Source of the DNA: JACJYE01 sp964432875
GTDB lineage: Bacteria; Bacteroidota; Bacteroidia; Chitinophagales; Saprospiraceae
Reading direction: 5' to 3'
Assembly (NCBI GenBank): GCA_964432875.1
Contig: CAYSPJ010000041.1
Span: 1-38,948 of the forward strand
DNA length: 38,948 nucleotides
The translations under genes were made by a program, and so were the position numbers. This document shows, piece by piece, positions 25,386 through 34,017 of the stretch. The notes beneath the pieces are model-generated. The model searched no databases, was not told the DNA's origin, and saw nothing but the letters and a program-made list of their open reading frames with translations. How positions within the stretch are numbered: position 1 is the stretch's first letter; each line of letters begins with the position of its first letter.

Positions 25386-26941
25386 ATGATTAAAAACGAG
25401 CACAACTCTCGCTTCCGGCAGGTAGCCCTGCCCACTGTAGCCCTGCTGATCGCCCTGTCACTGGTTGGGCTATGGCTCTACTACTATCGGCAAACGGCCG
25501 TACACTGGCCCTCCTTTTTTTCCATGATGGGTTTTTACGTCCTGATTTTCCTGATGGGAGCTTATGCCTCCACCTTGCAAAAAGGCGAAGATACCGAGGA
25601 CTTCCTCTTGGCCAGCCGCCGCTTGCCCCTCTGGCTGGCCGTATTCACCATGAGCGCTACCTGGATCGGCGGCGGTTACATCAATGGCACCGCAGAATAT
25701 ACTTCCAGCAACGGGCTGGTATGGGTGCAGGCGCCCTGGGGCTATGCGCTCAGCCTGATCATCGGCGGCCTGGTTTTTGCCCGCCCTATGCGGCGCGCCC
25801 GCTACCAGACGATGCTCGACCCTTTAGCCCAGCGCTTTGGCAAGCATATTGCCGCCCTGCTTTTTTTGCCGGCCCTGGCGGGGGAAATTTTCTGGACGGC
25901 GGCCATCCTCACCGCCCTGGGCACCACTTTTGGCGTCATAGTTGGCCTGGATATGCCCACGGCCATCATCCTTTCCGCCTTGATCACCATTGCCTATACC
26001 GCACTGGGGGGCTTGTGGTCGGTTGCCCTCACCGATTTTGTACAGCTCATCCTCTTGCTGGGCGGGCTATGCCTCATCCTGCCTTTTGCCTTAGCGCATA
26101 CAGGCGGCTGGCAAGCCACTTGGCAGTCCTATCAAATCCAGCATGGCGCAGCAGCTACCCTCTTGCCCAGCCGCGCCGCGCTGGGCGAGTACTATTGGAG
26201 TTGGTGGGACTACGCCATCTTCCTGACTTTTGGCGGCATCCCCTGGCAGGTTTACTTTCAAAGGGTGCTGGCGTCGAAGGATGAAAAAACGGCAGTCCGC
26301 CTCTCTATTTTTGCCGGGGTGGTTTGCCTGCTAGCCGCCATCCCGCCGATTATCATCGGCATGGTAGGCAGCGTAGCGGATTGGTCAGCCATAGGCATCA
26401 GCCCGCCACCTGATGCGGCGACTACCCTACCCTGGGTCATCCGCTACCTCACGCCAAGCTGGGTTGCCTTGGTAGGGCTGGGGGCTATCGCTGCTGCCGT
26501 GATGTCTTCGGCCGATTCTTCCATCTTATCGGCTTCCTCGATGGCTGGTTGGAATGTTTATCGGCCCTTGTTCAAGCCCAAGGTACAGGCCGCACAGTTG
26601 TCGCAATTGATCAAAAAGGTCATCTGGATCGTGGGCATCACCGCGACGCTGCTGGCGCTCAATATCCGCAGTGTTTACGAACTGTGGTTCCTGTGTAGCG
26701 ATTTCGTTTTTTGCTTGCTGCTGCCCCCGCTCATCTGCGCGCTTTTCGACCCCAAAGCCAATGCGCGGGGAGCGCTGGCCGGCTTCATCGTCGCTTTCAT
26801 CCTGCGCTTCGGCGGAGGCGATGCCACCCTCGGGCTGCCCATGCTCTTGCCCTACCCCACGGCAGCTGACGGGACGGTGATCTTCCCCTTCCGCACCCTG
26901 GCGATGCTGTCGGGCTTGCTGGCCATCATCGTGGTTTCGAG
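25386..26941 (+). CDS. CHT1-like choline:sodium symporter (SSS family), 3' end in gap
   Basis: 518 residues before the gap, a sodium:solute symporter with about 12-13 helices. It is unusually similar to animal high-affinity choline transporter CHT1/SLC5A7, as I remember that sequence. ATWIGGGYINGTAE (91-104) compares with ATWVGGGYINGTAE, ARPMRRARYQTMLDP (132-146) with AKPMRSKGYVTMLDP, and GGIPWQVYFQRVL (283-295) with GGIPWQAYFQRVL. AAVMSSADSSILSASSM (370-386) is identical. The aromatic residues reported to cage choline in CHT1 (W62, Y91, W141, W254) are kept as W93, Y120, W170 and W287. It should import choline with sodium. It is head-to-head with pcs, the choline-using phosphatidylcholine synthase. 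The N-terminus has an extra helix of about 40 residues compared with CHT1. The last helix or two are lost in the gap. Confidence 0.9.
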
Positions 26942-27041
26942 NNNNNNNNNNNNNNNNNNNNNNNNNNNNNNNNNNNNNNNNNNNNNNNNNNNNNNNNNNN
27001 NNNNNNNNNNNNNNNNNNNNNNNNNNNNNNNNNNNNNNNNN
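26942..27041. other. Assembly gap (100 N)
   Basis: 100 N placeholder. It cuts the 3' ends of two convergent genes, the symporter and priA. Since both lack expected C-terminal residues (priA roughly 30-70, the symporter at least one helix), the true gap is probably larger than 100 bp. Confidence 0.98.
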
Positions 27042-29383
27042 AAATAAAAGCCGCGCACGCGCGAGACGTAGGGTACTGCCGGCCCCATGACCCATTCGCC
27101 GAGTTTGCCCTTGAGGGCTTTTTCGAAGATGCGGCCCGCATCATTGACTACCCGAGGGGTTTTATGCTTCAAGCTGAGGCGGATCAGGCGGTAGTAGGGC
27201 GGGTATTTGAACTGCTTGCGCTCCAGCATCTCACGGGCGTAGAAACGAGCGTAGTCATTGTCCAGCACTTCGCTGAGGACGGGGTGGGCGGTATTGAAAG
27301 CCTGGATGATGACCTTGCCCTGCCGATGCTTGCGCCCCGCCCGGCCACTGACCTGCATCATGAGCTGGAAAGCGCGCTCGCCAGCCCGGAAATCCGGGAA
27401 TTGCAGCAACTGATCGGCACTCAGTACGCCAACTACGCCGACGCGTTCAAAATCCAGGCCCTTCGTCACCATCTGGGTGCCGACCAGGATATCGAGCCGC
27501 CCCTCCTCAAAATCATTGATGATTTTGGCATGGGCATCTTTGCCGCGCACCGTATCGAAGTCCATGCGGCCGATACGGGCATGAGGCAGATAAATTTTGA
27601 GCTCGTCCTCGATTTTTTCGGTGCCGAAGCCTTTGAGGCTGAGCTTCTTCGAGCCGCAGGCTGGGCAGGCCTCGGGTAGTTGAGTAGTATAGCCACAGTA
27701 GTGGCATTTGAGGGCGTTCTGGAACTTGTGGTAGGTCAGGCTCACATCGCAATGGATGCACTCGGAATGCCAATCGCAGACGGCACAGCGATAGGTGGGG
27801 GCGTAGCCACGGCGGTTTTGGAAGAGGATCGCCTGCTCGCCGCGAGCCAGGGCCGCCTTGAGCTCCTCCAACAGGCTGGAAGTAAAGTGGGATTGCAATT
27901 TGCGCTCCTGAAGCTCCCGTTTGGCATCGGCCAGGACGATTTTAGGCATGGCCAGGCCGCCGAAGCGTTCGGGCATCGTCACCAGAGCGTATTTCCCCGA
28001 CTGGGCGTTGGCAAAAGATTCCAGGGAAGGCGTGGCCGTGCCCAACATCGTTTTAGCGCCTTGCAAGTGCGCCAGATAAATAGCCGCATCACGGGCATTG
28101 TAGCGGGGGTTGGGCTCGTACTGTTTGTAAGAGTTGTCGTGTTCTTCATCCACGATGATGAGCCCTAGCTTGCGGAAAGGCAGGAAGAGGGCCGAGCGAG
28201 CCCCCAGCACTACAGGCTTGCCTGCCAGCACGCTATTCCACAGCTCTACCCGCTCGTTGTTGTTGAGGCGCGAGTGGTAAACGGCAATCTGGTTGCCAAA
28301 AATTTTCTCCAGCCGGCTAATGATTTGGGTGGTGAGGGCTATTTCCGGCAGGAGATACAGCACCTGCTCGCCCCTTTGGATCGCCTCCTGGATCAATTCG
28401 ATATAAATGCGCGTCTTGCCGCTACCGGTGGCACCGTGCAACAGCAAGACATTTTTGTGTTGCCAAGCTCCCCGGACCTCCTTCATAGCGCGCTGCTGCT
28501 GAGCCGACAAGCTGCTGGCCTCGATGGTTTCTTCTTCGTAGTTGCCAATGCGGCTCACCTCCCGTTCGTATAGCTCGAAAATCTCCTTTTTGGCCAGGGC
28601 ATTGAGCACGGCGGAATCTACCTGGGCTGCCTCATAGATATCTTGCCGACGCACAAATTCCAGCTTTCGGGATAGCTGGATATAGGCCAGCAGGGCTTCC
28701 ATCTGGCGGGAGGATTTGCTGCACAGATCGAAAGCAGCATGCAAGCTTTGCGGATCGGCAGCGTAGGGTGGCAGCAGGCGCACACAGGCTACCGTCTTGG
28801 GCTTGTATTTTGCTTTAAGGTCCTCCTTGAGGTAGATGAGGTGTTGGTCCAGCATCCTACGGATGAGGGGGTAAACCGATTTTTGCTGCAGGATGCCCCG
28901 TACGTCGTTGATGGTGATTTCGCTTTGGATGCTGAGGGCTTCGGCAATGAGGTATTCCTTATCGCTTAGGCTAGAAAAGTCCTCGCTAAACAACGGGCTG
29001 AGGGTGATGACGGTCTCGCTGGCCAGTTTCAGGTTGGCGGGCAGGGCGGCATTCATTACCTCGCCCAAGCTGCAACTATAGTACTCGGCTATCCACTGCC
29101 ACAGTTTCAACTGTACGGGCGCGATGATGGGTTCGTCGTCCACCACGGCGATGATGGGCTTGGGCTTGCCCGACTCCGGCGGCTGGGGGCTCAGCCCGAT
29201 CACCAGGGCGGTATAGAGCTTGGACTGGCCAAACTGCACCTCCACCCTTTTTCCAAAACTCACTTCCGCCACCAGGGCCTCTGGCACGGCATAGGTGTAT
29301 GGCCTGGGCAATGCCAGAGGCAGGATGACCTCGGCATAAACCTGGATAGCGGAAACGGGGTGGAATCCTTCGTGTGTCGGCAT
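27042..29383 (-). CDS. priA: Primosomal replication protein N' (PriA helicase), 3' end in gap
   Basis: About 780 residues from the ATG at 29381-29383, chosen because AEVILPLALPRPYTYAVP, the usual PriA N-terminus, follows closely; upstream frame is not protein-like. PriA is the 3'-5' DNA helicase that restarts stalled replication forks. Features: N-terminal DNA-binding domain (1-110), winged-helix part, Walker A GATGSGKT (317-324), DEEH box (411-414), and eight zinc cysteines (532, 535, 541, 544, 559, 562, 572, 575) in the CAVCDWHSECIHC and CHYCGYTT / CPACGS pairs. Helicase motifs follow (DILVGTQMVTKGLDFERV; QVSGRAGR). The readable part ends in GPAVPYVSRVRGFY, just short of the normal C-terminus. 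It is a housekeeping gene, convergent with the symporter. Confidence 0.97.
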
Positions 29384-29514
29384 GCGATAGTTTTGTAATG
29401 GCCGTTTTGCCGGGCAAAGATAGGGAAACTTTTGTAGGGGGCAGAGCGCAGCCAGGCTAAACCCGGAATCCAAAACATCTTTGTGGGCAGGTGCACACCG
29501 CAGTGATGATGTTG

Positions 29515-29550
29515 TAGTTATCGGACAACTGCGAAGTTGTCCGATAACTA
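29515..29550. repeat. Perfect 16-bp hairpin with GCGA loop
   Basis: Left arm TAGTTATCGGACAACT (29515-29530), loop GCGA, right arm AGTTGTCCGATAACTA (29535-29550), no mismatch. GCGA is a GNRA tetraloop, so an RNA copy would be very stable. It is not followed by a T run on either strand, so it is not an obvious terminator. It sits at the edge of a cluster of small hairpins and may be the end of a mobile palindromic element. Confidence 0.9.
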
Positions 29551-29570
29551 TCCGCTCGCCCGTGGGTGTC

Positions 29571-29650
29571 GTTCCTACGGAACTCTTTCAAGCGCTTGCC
29601 TGATCCAGGGACTGACGTCCCTGGCTAGAAAGCTTTCATCCCTACGGGAT
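29571..29650. repeat. Cluster of short palindromes in intergenic region
   Basis: In 80 bp there are GTTCC-TAC-GGAAC (29571-29583), CCAGGGAC-TGAC-GTCCCTGG (29605-29624), GAAAGCTTTC (29628-29637) and ATCCC-TAC-GGGAT (29638-29650). The same TAC loop occurs twice with different stems of the same form. With the 16-bp hairpin at 29515 this fills the 382-nt gap between priA and the next gene, which has no coding sequence. It resembles palindromic intergenic repeats I recall from Bacteroidota. Confidence 0.7.
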
Positions 29651-29765
29651 TTTTCCGCCCGGCGTACGAACAGTCCAGCAATTCCGAAATGGGATTTTGG
29701 ACAACCCACTGCAATTGTACGATCAGCAGGAACGGGCTATAAAGGCAGACGCCGTTTAACGCCAA

Positions 29766-32174
29766 TCAAGGGAACACTTTACGGTACTGCCCGCCGCCAG
29801 TATCCTGCACGATAAAAGCGGTAGAGAACCCTGCATCCCGGGCTTGCTGCCAGACCTGTTTGGCTTGTTCAACATCGTTGAAATAGCCGAGGTATTTGAT
29901 GGTCAGGCCGTCGCGCTGGCCGTCGAAGATGGTGCCATAGCGCTCCAGGCCGGCAGCATTAAACCACTGAGGGTTTTTGTAGGCAGCCAGTTGGACGGCA
30001 TAACGGTTAGAGCTAGTTGGCAGATTAGCAGCAGGCTGGGCGGCAGTGCCCGTGCCTTTGGTCTGGAGGGCGGAGGCATTGCCTTCTTCAGCCACGACAA
30101 AGGCCCCTTGATAATTGCGGTTTCTAGCCTTGACGCTGCTCATGGCCCGCTCGGCATCGGCCCGGTTGGCAAAAACGCCGACGCGGACTTTGTATTTCCC
30201 GCCTTCATACTTGGAATACACTTGCCCGAGGCTAGCCAAGTCGGCAAACCCTTCCAAGCCAGGCTTGGCCAAGGCCGCTACCTGCACCGACCAGCCGCTG
30301 GGGATGGCCGGGCCACTGTTAGTGGTTTCTGCGGGAGTACCCGTATCGGCAGCAACACCCGTACCAGGGTTGATGACATCAGGGATCTCGTTGGGGCTCA
30401 TGGTCACCGGCAACATGGAGATCGTACCCAACACCGTACGGTCTTCCGCCTGGCCCGTGTTCACTTTCCGGCTAATCTCCCTAAAGCCAGGGCGTGAATA
30501 GCGCACAACGTAGGAGGAGTTGGGACTCAGCGCCAGCGCATAATCGCCATTGACATCGGTAGTCGCCTCCATCCCCGTATTAGTCGCTTGATTGGTGATG
30601 GATACGACTACGCCGGCCACGGGCATGCGGGAAGCGTAATTGAGCACTTTGCCGTAGAACTCTTCTCCTTTGCGGATCAGCACCACATCAAATTCCCGGT
30701 TTTGGCGCACGCCGAGGGTGGATATCCGGAAAACGGCATCGTTGAAACCATCGGCGCGGATAGACACATCGCAGTTTAGCCCTTCCACTGCCTGGAAGTG
30801 GTAATCCCCCAAGGCATCGGCTCGGTAGAGGCCCTCGCCACAATTGACAAAATCGACCGTAGCATAAGGTATCGGTGCCCCATTGGAGGCATTGCGGATG
30901 TGCAGCACGATATTATCGGCTGACCTGAAGACCTTATAAATATCTTCGTTGCCCTTGCCGCTAGTGCGGTTGGAGACGATGTAGCCCAGGTTGCGGAGGT
31001 TGTCATAGACAAAGCCATAGTCATCGCGCGAGGAGTTGACGAGGTTGCCGAGGTGGAAGATGCGCGTCCAGCGGCTATTGGCCTGCTCGGCGCGGAAGAT
31101 GTCAAAACCTCCCAGCCCAGGGTGCCAGTCGGAGGAAAAATAGAGGAAGGTGCCATCAAAGAAAGGCGTGATCTCATTGCCGGGGGTATTGACGTTAGGC
31201 CCCAGGTTTTCCGGCGTGCTCCAGGTGTTGCCCATGCGGAAGGACACATACAAGTCGAACCCGCCATAGCCATCGGGGCGGTTGGAAGCGAAGTACAGGG
31301 CATTGCCATCCGGCGAGAAGCAGGGGTAAGCCGAAGAAAAGCCCGAGCCGTTGTGGCGGAAGGAATTGTCTTCCACCCAATCGCCATTGGGGTTGATTTG
31401 GGCGGTGACAATACTGAGCTCTTCGCCGCCATGAGGTATTTGGCGCGTGCCATCCATGAAGTTGTTGCGGGTGTAGGCCACGCTTTTGCCATCCGGGCTA
31501 AAGGACAAAGGGCCGACATTAGCGTAGCTCTCCCGCGTTTGTTTTTGCAGGAGTACCGGCGACTCCAGAAAGCCGCTAATGCCCACGCGGGCGGCGAAGA
31601 GCTGATTGACTGCCCTGCCCGTCCAGGTAGACCCCGGCTGCTGCACATCCATGCGGGCAGAGGAGAAGATGACCTGGTCGCCATAAAAAGCTGGGCCAAA
31701 ATCGGACGCGATGGTATTGATCTGTTCGTTGCTGACCAAATAAGTCGAAGATTGCCCTTGCTGGTTTTTGGCAAAAGCGCAGTTTTGGGCAAAATGGTTG
31801 GCCCGGGCGGCATCGTCCCGGTTGGCTCGGCCGTAAGAGAGGAACTGCTCCCGGGCTTTGTCGTATTCTTCCAGGGCCATCAGCACCTGGCCGTACTTGA
31901 AAATGAACTCGCCCTCGATCTTGGCGTCGCGGGCTAGTTTCTCGTACCAGCTCTTGGCCTCATCCATCTGGTTGAGGTGTGCGTAGGAGTCCGCCAGTTT
32001 GGCCATGGCCTCGTAGTTGCTCGGCCTTTTTTCCAGCAGCTCGAGATAGGAGCGCACCGCGAGGTTGAACGCGCCCAATTCATAATCTTTATTTGCCCGG
32101 CTGATTTGGCCATACAGGGGCAGGGAGATGGACAATGCTGCCATCCAAAGTAAAACGCTTGCAAAAATTTTCAT
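29766..32174 (-). CDS. TPR / PD40 propeller / SPOR envelope protein
   Basis: 802 aa from the ATG at 32172-32174, which begins the signal peptide MKIFASVLLWMAALSISLPLYGQ. TPR-like helices (about 25-140; ANKDYELGAFNLAVRSYLELL) come first. A PD40 beta-propeller (about 150-430) follows, with repeats such as GPLSFSPDGKSVAYTRNNF, AYPCFSPDGNALYFASNRPD and FFDGTFLYFSSDWHPGLGGF. Next are two carboxypeptidase-regulatory-like beta domains (about 435-600). Two SPOR domains close the protein, at about 625-700 (GWSVQVAALAKPGLEGFADL) and 723-802 (NRYAVQLAAYKNPQW). SPOR binds denuded peptidoglycan glycan strands. The first three parts match PorE of the type IX secretion system, where an OmpA domain ends the protein; here SPOR takes that place. 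It is likely a peptidoglycan-anchored periplasmic scaffold. The partner paralogue with OmpA is at 35355-37634. Confidence 0.88.
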   Translation of the reverse strand: MKIFASVLLWMAALSISLPLYGQISRANKDYELGAFNLAVRSYLELLEKRPSNYEAMAKLADSYAHLNQMDEAKSWYEKLARDAKIEGEFIFKYGQVLMALEEYDKAREQFLSYGRANRDDAARANHFAQNCAFAKNQQGQSSTYLVSNEQINTIASDFGPAFYGDQVIFSSARMDVQQPGSTWTGRAVNQLFAARVGISGFLESPVLLQKQTRESYANVGPLSFSPDGKSVAYTRNNFMDGTRQIPHGGEELSIVTAQINPNGDWVEDNSFRHNGSGFSSAYPCFSPDGNALYFASNRPDGYGGFDLYVSFRMGNTWSTPENLGPNVNTPGNEITPFFDGTFLYFSSDWHPGLGGFDIFRAEQANSRWTRIFHLGNLVNSSRDDYGFVYDNLRNLGYIVSNRTSGKGNEDIYKVFRSADNIVLHIRNASNGAPIPYATVDFVNCGEGLYRADALGDYHFQAVEGLNCDVSIRADGFNDAVFRISTLGVRQNREFDVVLIRKGEEFYGKVLNYASRMPVAGVVVSITNQATNTGMEATTDVNGDYALALSPNSSYVVRYSRPGFREISRKVNTGQAEDRTVLGTISMLPVTMSPNEIPDVINPGTGVAADTGTPAETTNSGPAIPSGWSVQVAALAKPGLEGFADLASLGQVYSKYEGGKYKVRVGVFANRADAERAMSSVKARNRNYQGAFVVAEEGNASALQTKGTGTAAQPAANLPTSSNRYAVQLAAYKNPQWFNAAGLERYGTIFDGQRDGLTIKYLGYFNDVEQAKQVWQQARDAGFSTAFIVQDTGGGQYRKVFP

Positions 32175-32465
32175 AAACCTTTGGTTTTCTATGCACATTG
32201 CTCAAAGGGCTTGGTTGTGCCGCTCTGAAAATCGCAGTAATATAAAAACATTCTTAAATAGAAACAACCAAGCTCTTTAACGGCCGTGTTTTTTTAATTG
32301 TTGTGCCTGCTGGCCAGCAAAGCTAAATACCGCGCTGAATAAGGCCTTTCCATCTAGCCGAGTGCCTGAGTTTCAGGGTTCGAGCCTAATGCCGCTATCA
32401 GGCGATAAAGCCAGGCTCAAAACAGTGGAAAACCAAGTAATATCACTACCTTGGTCGGAAAAAAC
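32175..32465. other. Divergent intergenic region
   Basis: 291 nt between the SPOR protein gene (minus) and the Kazal lipoprotein gene (plus). It contains only a small hairpin CCTGA-GTT-TCAGG in the Kazal-proximal half. I see no gene and no clear consensus promoter. Confidence 0.4.
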
Positions 32466-32705
32466 ATGAAGCACCTGATTATTCTCGCGGCTGCCCTGCT
32501 CTGCCTGGCCGCCACTTGCAACCAAACCGCTAAAACCGTCGAAGACGACTGTATCGACCGCAGCAAAATCGACCCCGACTTCGCCTGCATCGAGGTCTAT
32601 CAGCCCGTCTGCGGCTGCGACGGCAAAACCTACCCTAATAGTTGCTACGCCCAGGCTCATGGCGTGAAGCGCTGGGTCGAGGGGGAGTGTGGGGATGGAA
32701 ATTAA
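32466..32705 (+). CDS. Kazal-type protease inhibitor lipoprotein
   Basis: 79 aa from the ATG at 32466. Signal MKHLIILAAALLCLAATC ends in lipobox LAATC, acylated at C18. The remainder is a single Kazal domain: C29, C41, C49, C51, C60 and C75, with VCGCDGKTYPNSC at its core and the end VEGEC. Kazal domains block serine proteases by a canonical loop just after the second Cys; here the loop is around IEVYQPV (42-48). The protein should be tethered to a membrane and exposed to periplasm or outside, protecting the cell from its own or foreign proteases. It stands alone on this strand; the following gene is 342 nt away. Kazal domains in bacteria are known but uncommon. Confidence 0.88.
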   Translation: MKHLIILAAALLCLAATCNQTAKTVEDDCIDRSKIDPDFACIEVYQPVCGCDGKTYPNSCYAQAHGVKRWVEGECGDGN

Positions 32706-32854
32706 GTGAAAAACGGATGTAGTTGCGGCTTGTCCCTCGAACTTGATTGGCAATGCTTGCCTGCTGGCGATCCGTTCTGCTTGGGGCGTGGAGGTGCGCA
32801 GGCTAGCATTTTCAGGTGACATCTCCACCCCCGAGCACATCCAAGCAGGTGGAT

Positions 32855-32914
32855 GGTGTAATCTGAAAACGCCTAAGCAACCCCAGCCAGCAGCCCCGCG
32901 CTTGAGATTACACC
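32855..32914. repeat. 10-bp inverted repeat in intergenic region
   Basis: GGTGTAATCT (32855-32864) and AGATTACACC (32905-32914), perfect, 40-nt spacer. Upstream, GTGGAG near 32788 could pair with CTCCAC near 32823. Together they suggest a structured element in the 342-nt stretch between the Kazal gene and the membrane protein gene. The region has an open frame (32743-33024), but it is not protein-like. Confidence 0.4.
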
Positions 32915-33047
32915 TCCCGCTTACAGCTGCGAAATGGCGTGTTGCGCTATCCAATGAACGATTACAAGAGCTGGTGCAAAAATATTTTTCAGGAAAAATA
33001 CACGCTGTATCAAATCTTGTTTAGCTTTGCAAAAAAAAGTACTTTTA

Positions 33048-33668
33048 ATGACCAATAATGATTACCTAGAACACTTGGCCGACATCAAAGGCATCATTGA
33101 GCAGAGGACGAAGTTCAGGGCGCTGAGTGGCTTATCGGGTATCTTGGCGGGCATCTATGCGCTGATCGGCGCCTTTGCTGCCTACCGCCTGATTTATAAC
33201 TCGCCGGCGCTGCTGTATCAGGAGTTGCAAAACCATATTTATTCGCCCGCGGCGATCAAGCTCTTGCTGCTGGCGGGTGTAGTGCTGGCCAGTGCCGTTG
33301 CCACCGGCATTTATTTCAGCGCTAAGAATGCCCGCAAGATGGGAGAAAAGCTCTGGAACCCGGCAGCGGTCAAAGTCGCCGGCAATTTTTTGATCCCCAT
33401 GGTTGCAGGCGGCATTTTTGTGATTGCGATGCTCTACCAGGGGCACTTGACGCTGATCAGCCCGGCCTGCCTGCTTTTTTATGGCCTGGCCTTGATCAAT
33501 GCTGCCAATTACACCTTTTCCGATGTTAAAACTTTGGGCATTGCCGTGCTTGCCATCGGTTGTGCCGCCTTGTTTTCACCGGGCTATGGCCTATACTTCT
33601 GGGCTCTGGGCTTTGGCCTGATGCATATACTATACGGTGCCATCATGTACTTCAAATACGAAAAGTGA
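33048..33668 (+). CDS. Multi-helix membrane protein of the creD cluster
   Basis: 206 aa from the ATG at 33048; a TTG seven codons upstream is possible but less likely. A soluble N-terminal helix (YLEHLADIKGIIEQRTKFRA) is followed by about six membrane helices, including LSGILAGIYALIGAFAAYRL, AIKLLLLAGVVLASAVATGIYF, LIPMVAGGIFVIAMLY and the last FWALGFGLMHILYGAIMYF. The family is unknown to me, but such proteins commonly come right before a winged-helix regulator and creD in Bacteroidota. Its stop overlaps the regulator's GTG start by 4 nt (GTGA), so translation is coupled. AGTACTTTTAA just before its start recurs before creD. Confidence 0.8.
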   Translation: MTNNDYLEHLADIKGIIEQRTKFRALSGLSGILAGIYALIGAFAAYRLIYNSPALLYQELQNHIYSPAAIKLLLLAGVVLASAVATGIYFSAKNARKMGEKLWNPAAVKVAGNFLIPMVAGGIFVIAMLYQGHLTLISPACLLFYGLALINAANYTFSDVKTLGIAVLAIGCAALFSPGYGLYFWALGFGLMHILYGAIMYFKYEK

Positions 33669-33964
33669 ACCGCAATTTCAACGAACTCAATAAGGTATTT
33701 GAAAGCCGCATCCGGCTGGGGATCATGGCGATGCTCATGGTAGAGGACAGCATTGACTACAACAGCCTCAAAGCAGCGCTGGAGGTGACCGACGGCAACC
33801 TGGCCAGCCATATCAAAGCGCTGGAAGCCGCCGAATACATCTCGGTAGAAAAATCTTTTTTCGGCAGAAAACCGCATACGCGCTACCGCATCACCCCGCT
33901 GGGCAAACTCGAATTCGAAAAGCACATCCGCTCCCTGGAGGCTTTGCTCAAGGATCTCAAGTGA
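33665..33964 (+). CDS. Winged-helix transcriptional regulator
   Basis: 99 aa with a GTG start at 33665-33667 that overlaps the preceding stop in GTGA. It is a single winged-helix DNA-binding domain: ELNKVFESRIRLGIMAMLM (helix 1), the helix-turn-helix DSIDYNSLKAALEVTDGNLA / SHIKALEAAEYISVEKSFF, and the wing GRKPHTRYRITPLGKLEFE. This is the MarR/ArsR-like type of PF13601 that has no separate effector domain. It very likely controls its own cluster, including creD 53 nt downstream. Direct copies of a candidate box lie before both transcription units (see 33974-34005). Confidence 0.88.
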   Translation: MNRNFNELNKVFESRIRLGIMAMLMVEDSIDYNSLKAALEVTDGNLASHIKALEAAEYISVEKSFFGRKPHTRYRITPLGKLEFEKHIRSLEALLKDLK

Positions 33965-33973
33965 TTTTTTTTG

Positions 33974-34005
33974 AGCACTTACTTTGTATTTCAAAGCACT
34001 TTTAA
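33974..34005 (+). promoter_or_regulatory. Candidate operator before creD
   Basis: AGCACTT occurs at 33974-33980 and again at 33995-34001, 21 bp apart (two helical turns). Between them lies the dyad CTTTG-TATTT-CAAAG. The second copy extends to AGCACTTTTAA, and AGTACTTTTAA lies at 33038-33048 before the first gene of the cluster. The box is a likely target of the winged-helix regulator encoded just upstream. Confidence 0.45.
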
Positions 34006-34017
34006 ACAATAAAAAAA

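Noticed and set aside
29537..29815. Plus-strand frame of 92 codons between priA and the SPOR gene
   Set aside because: It runs through the palindrome cluster and into the SPOR gene on the other strand, so it is not a gene.
32743..33024. Plus-strand frame of 93 codons before the creD cluster
   Set aside because: No start context, no recognisable composition, and it spans the inverted repeat.
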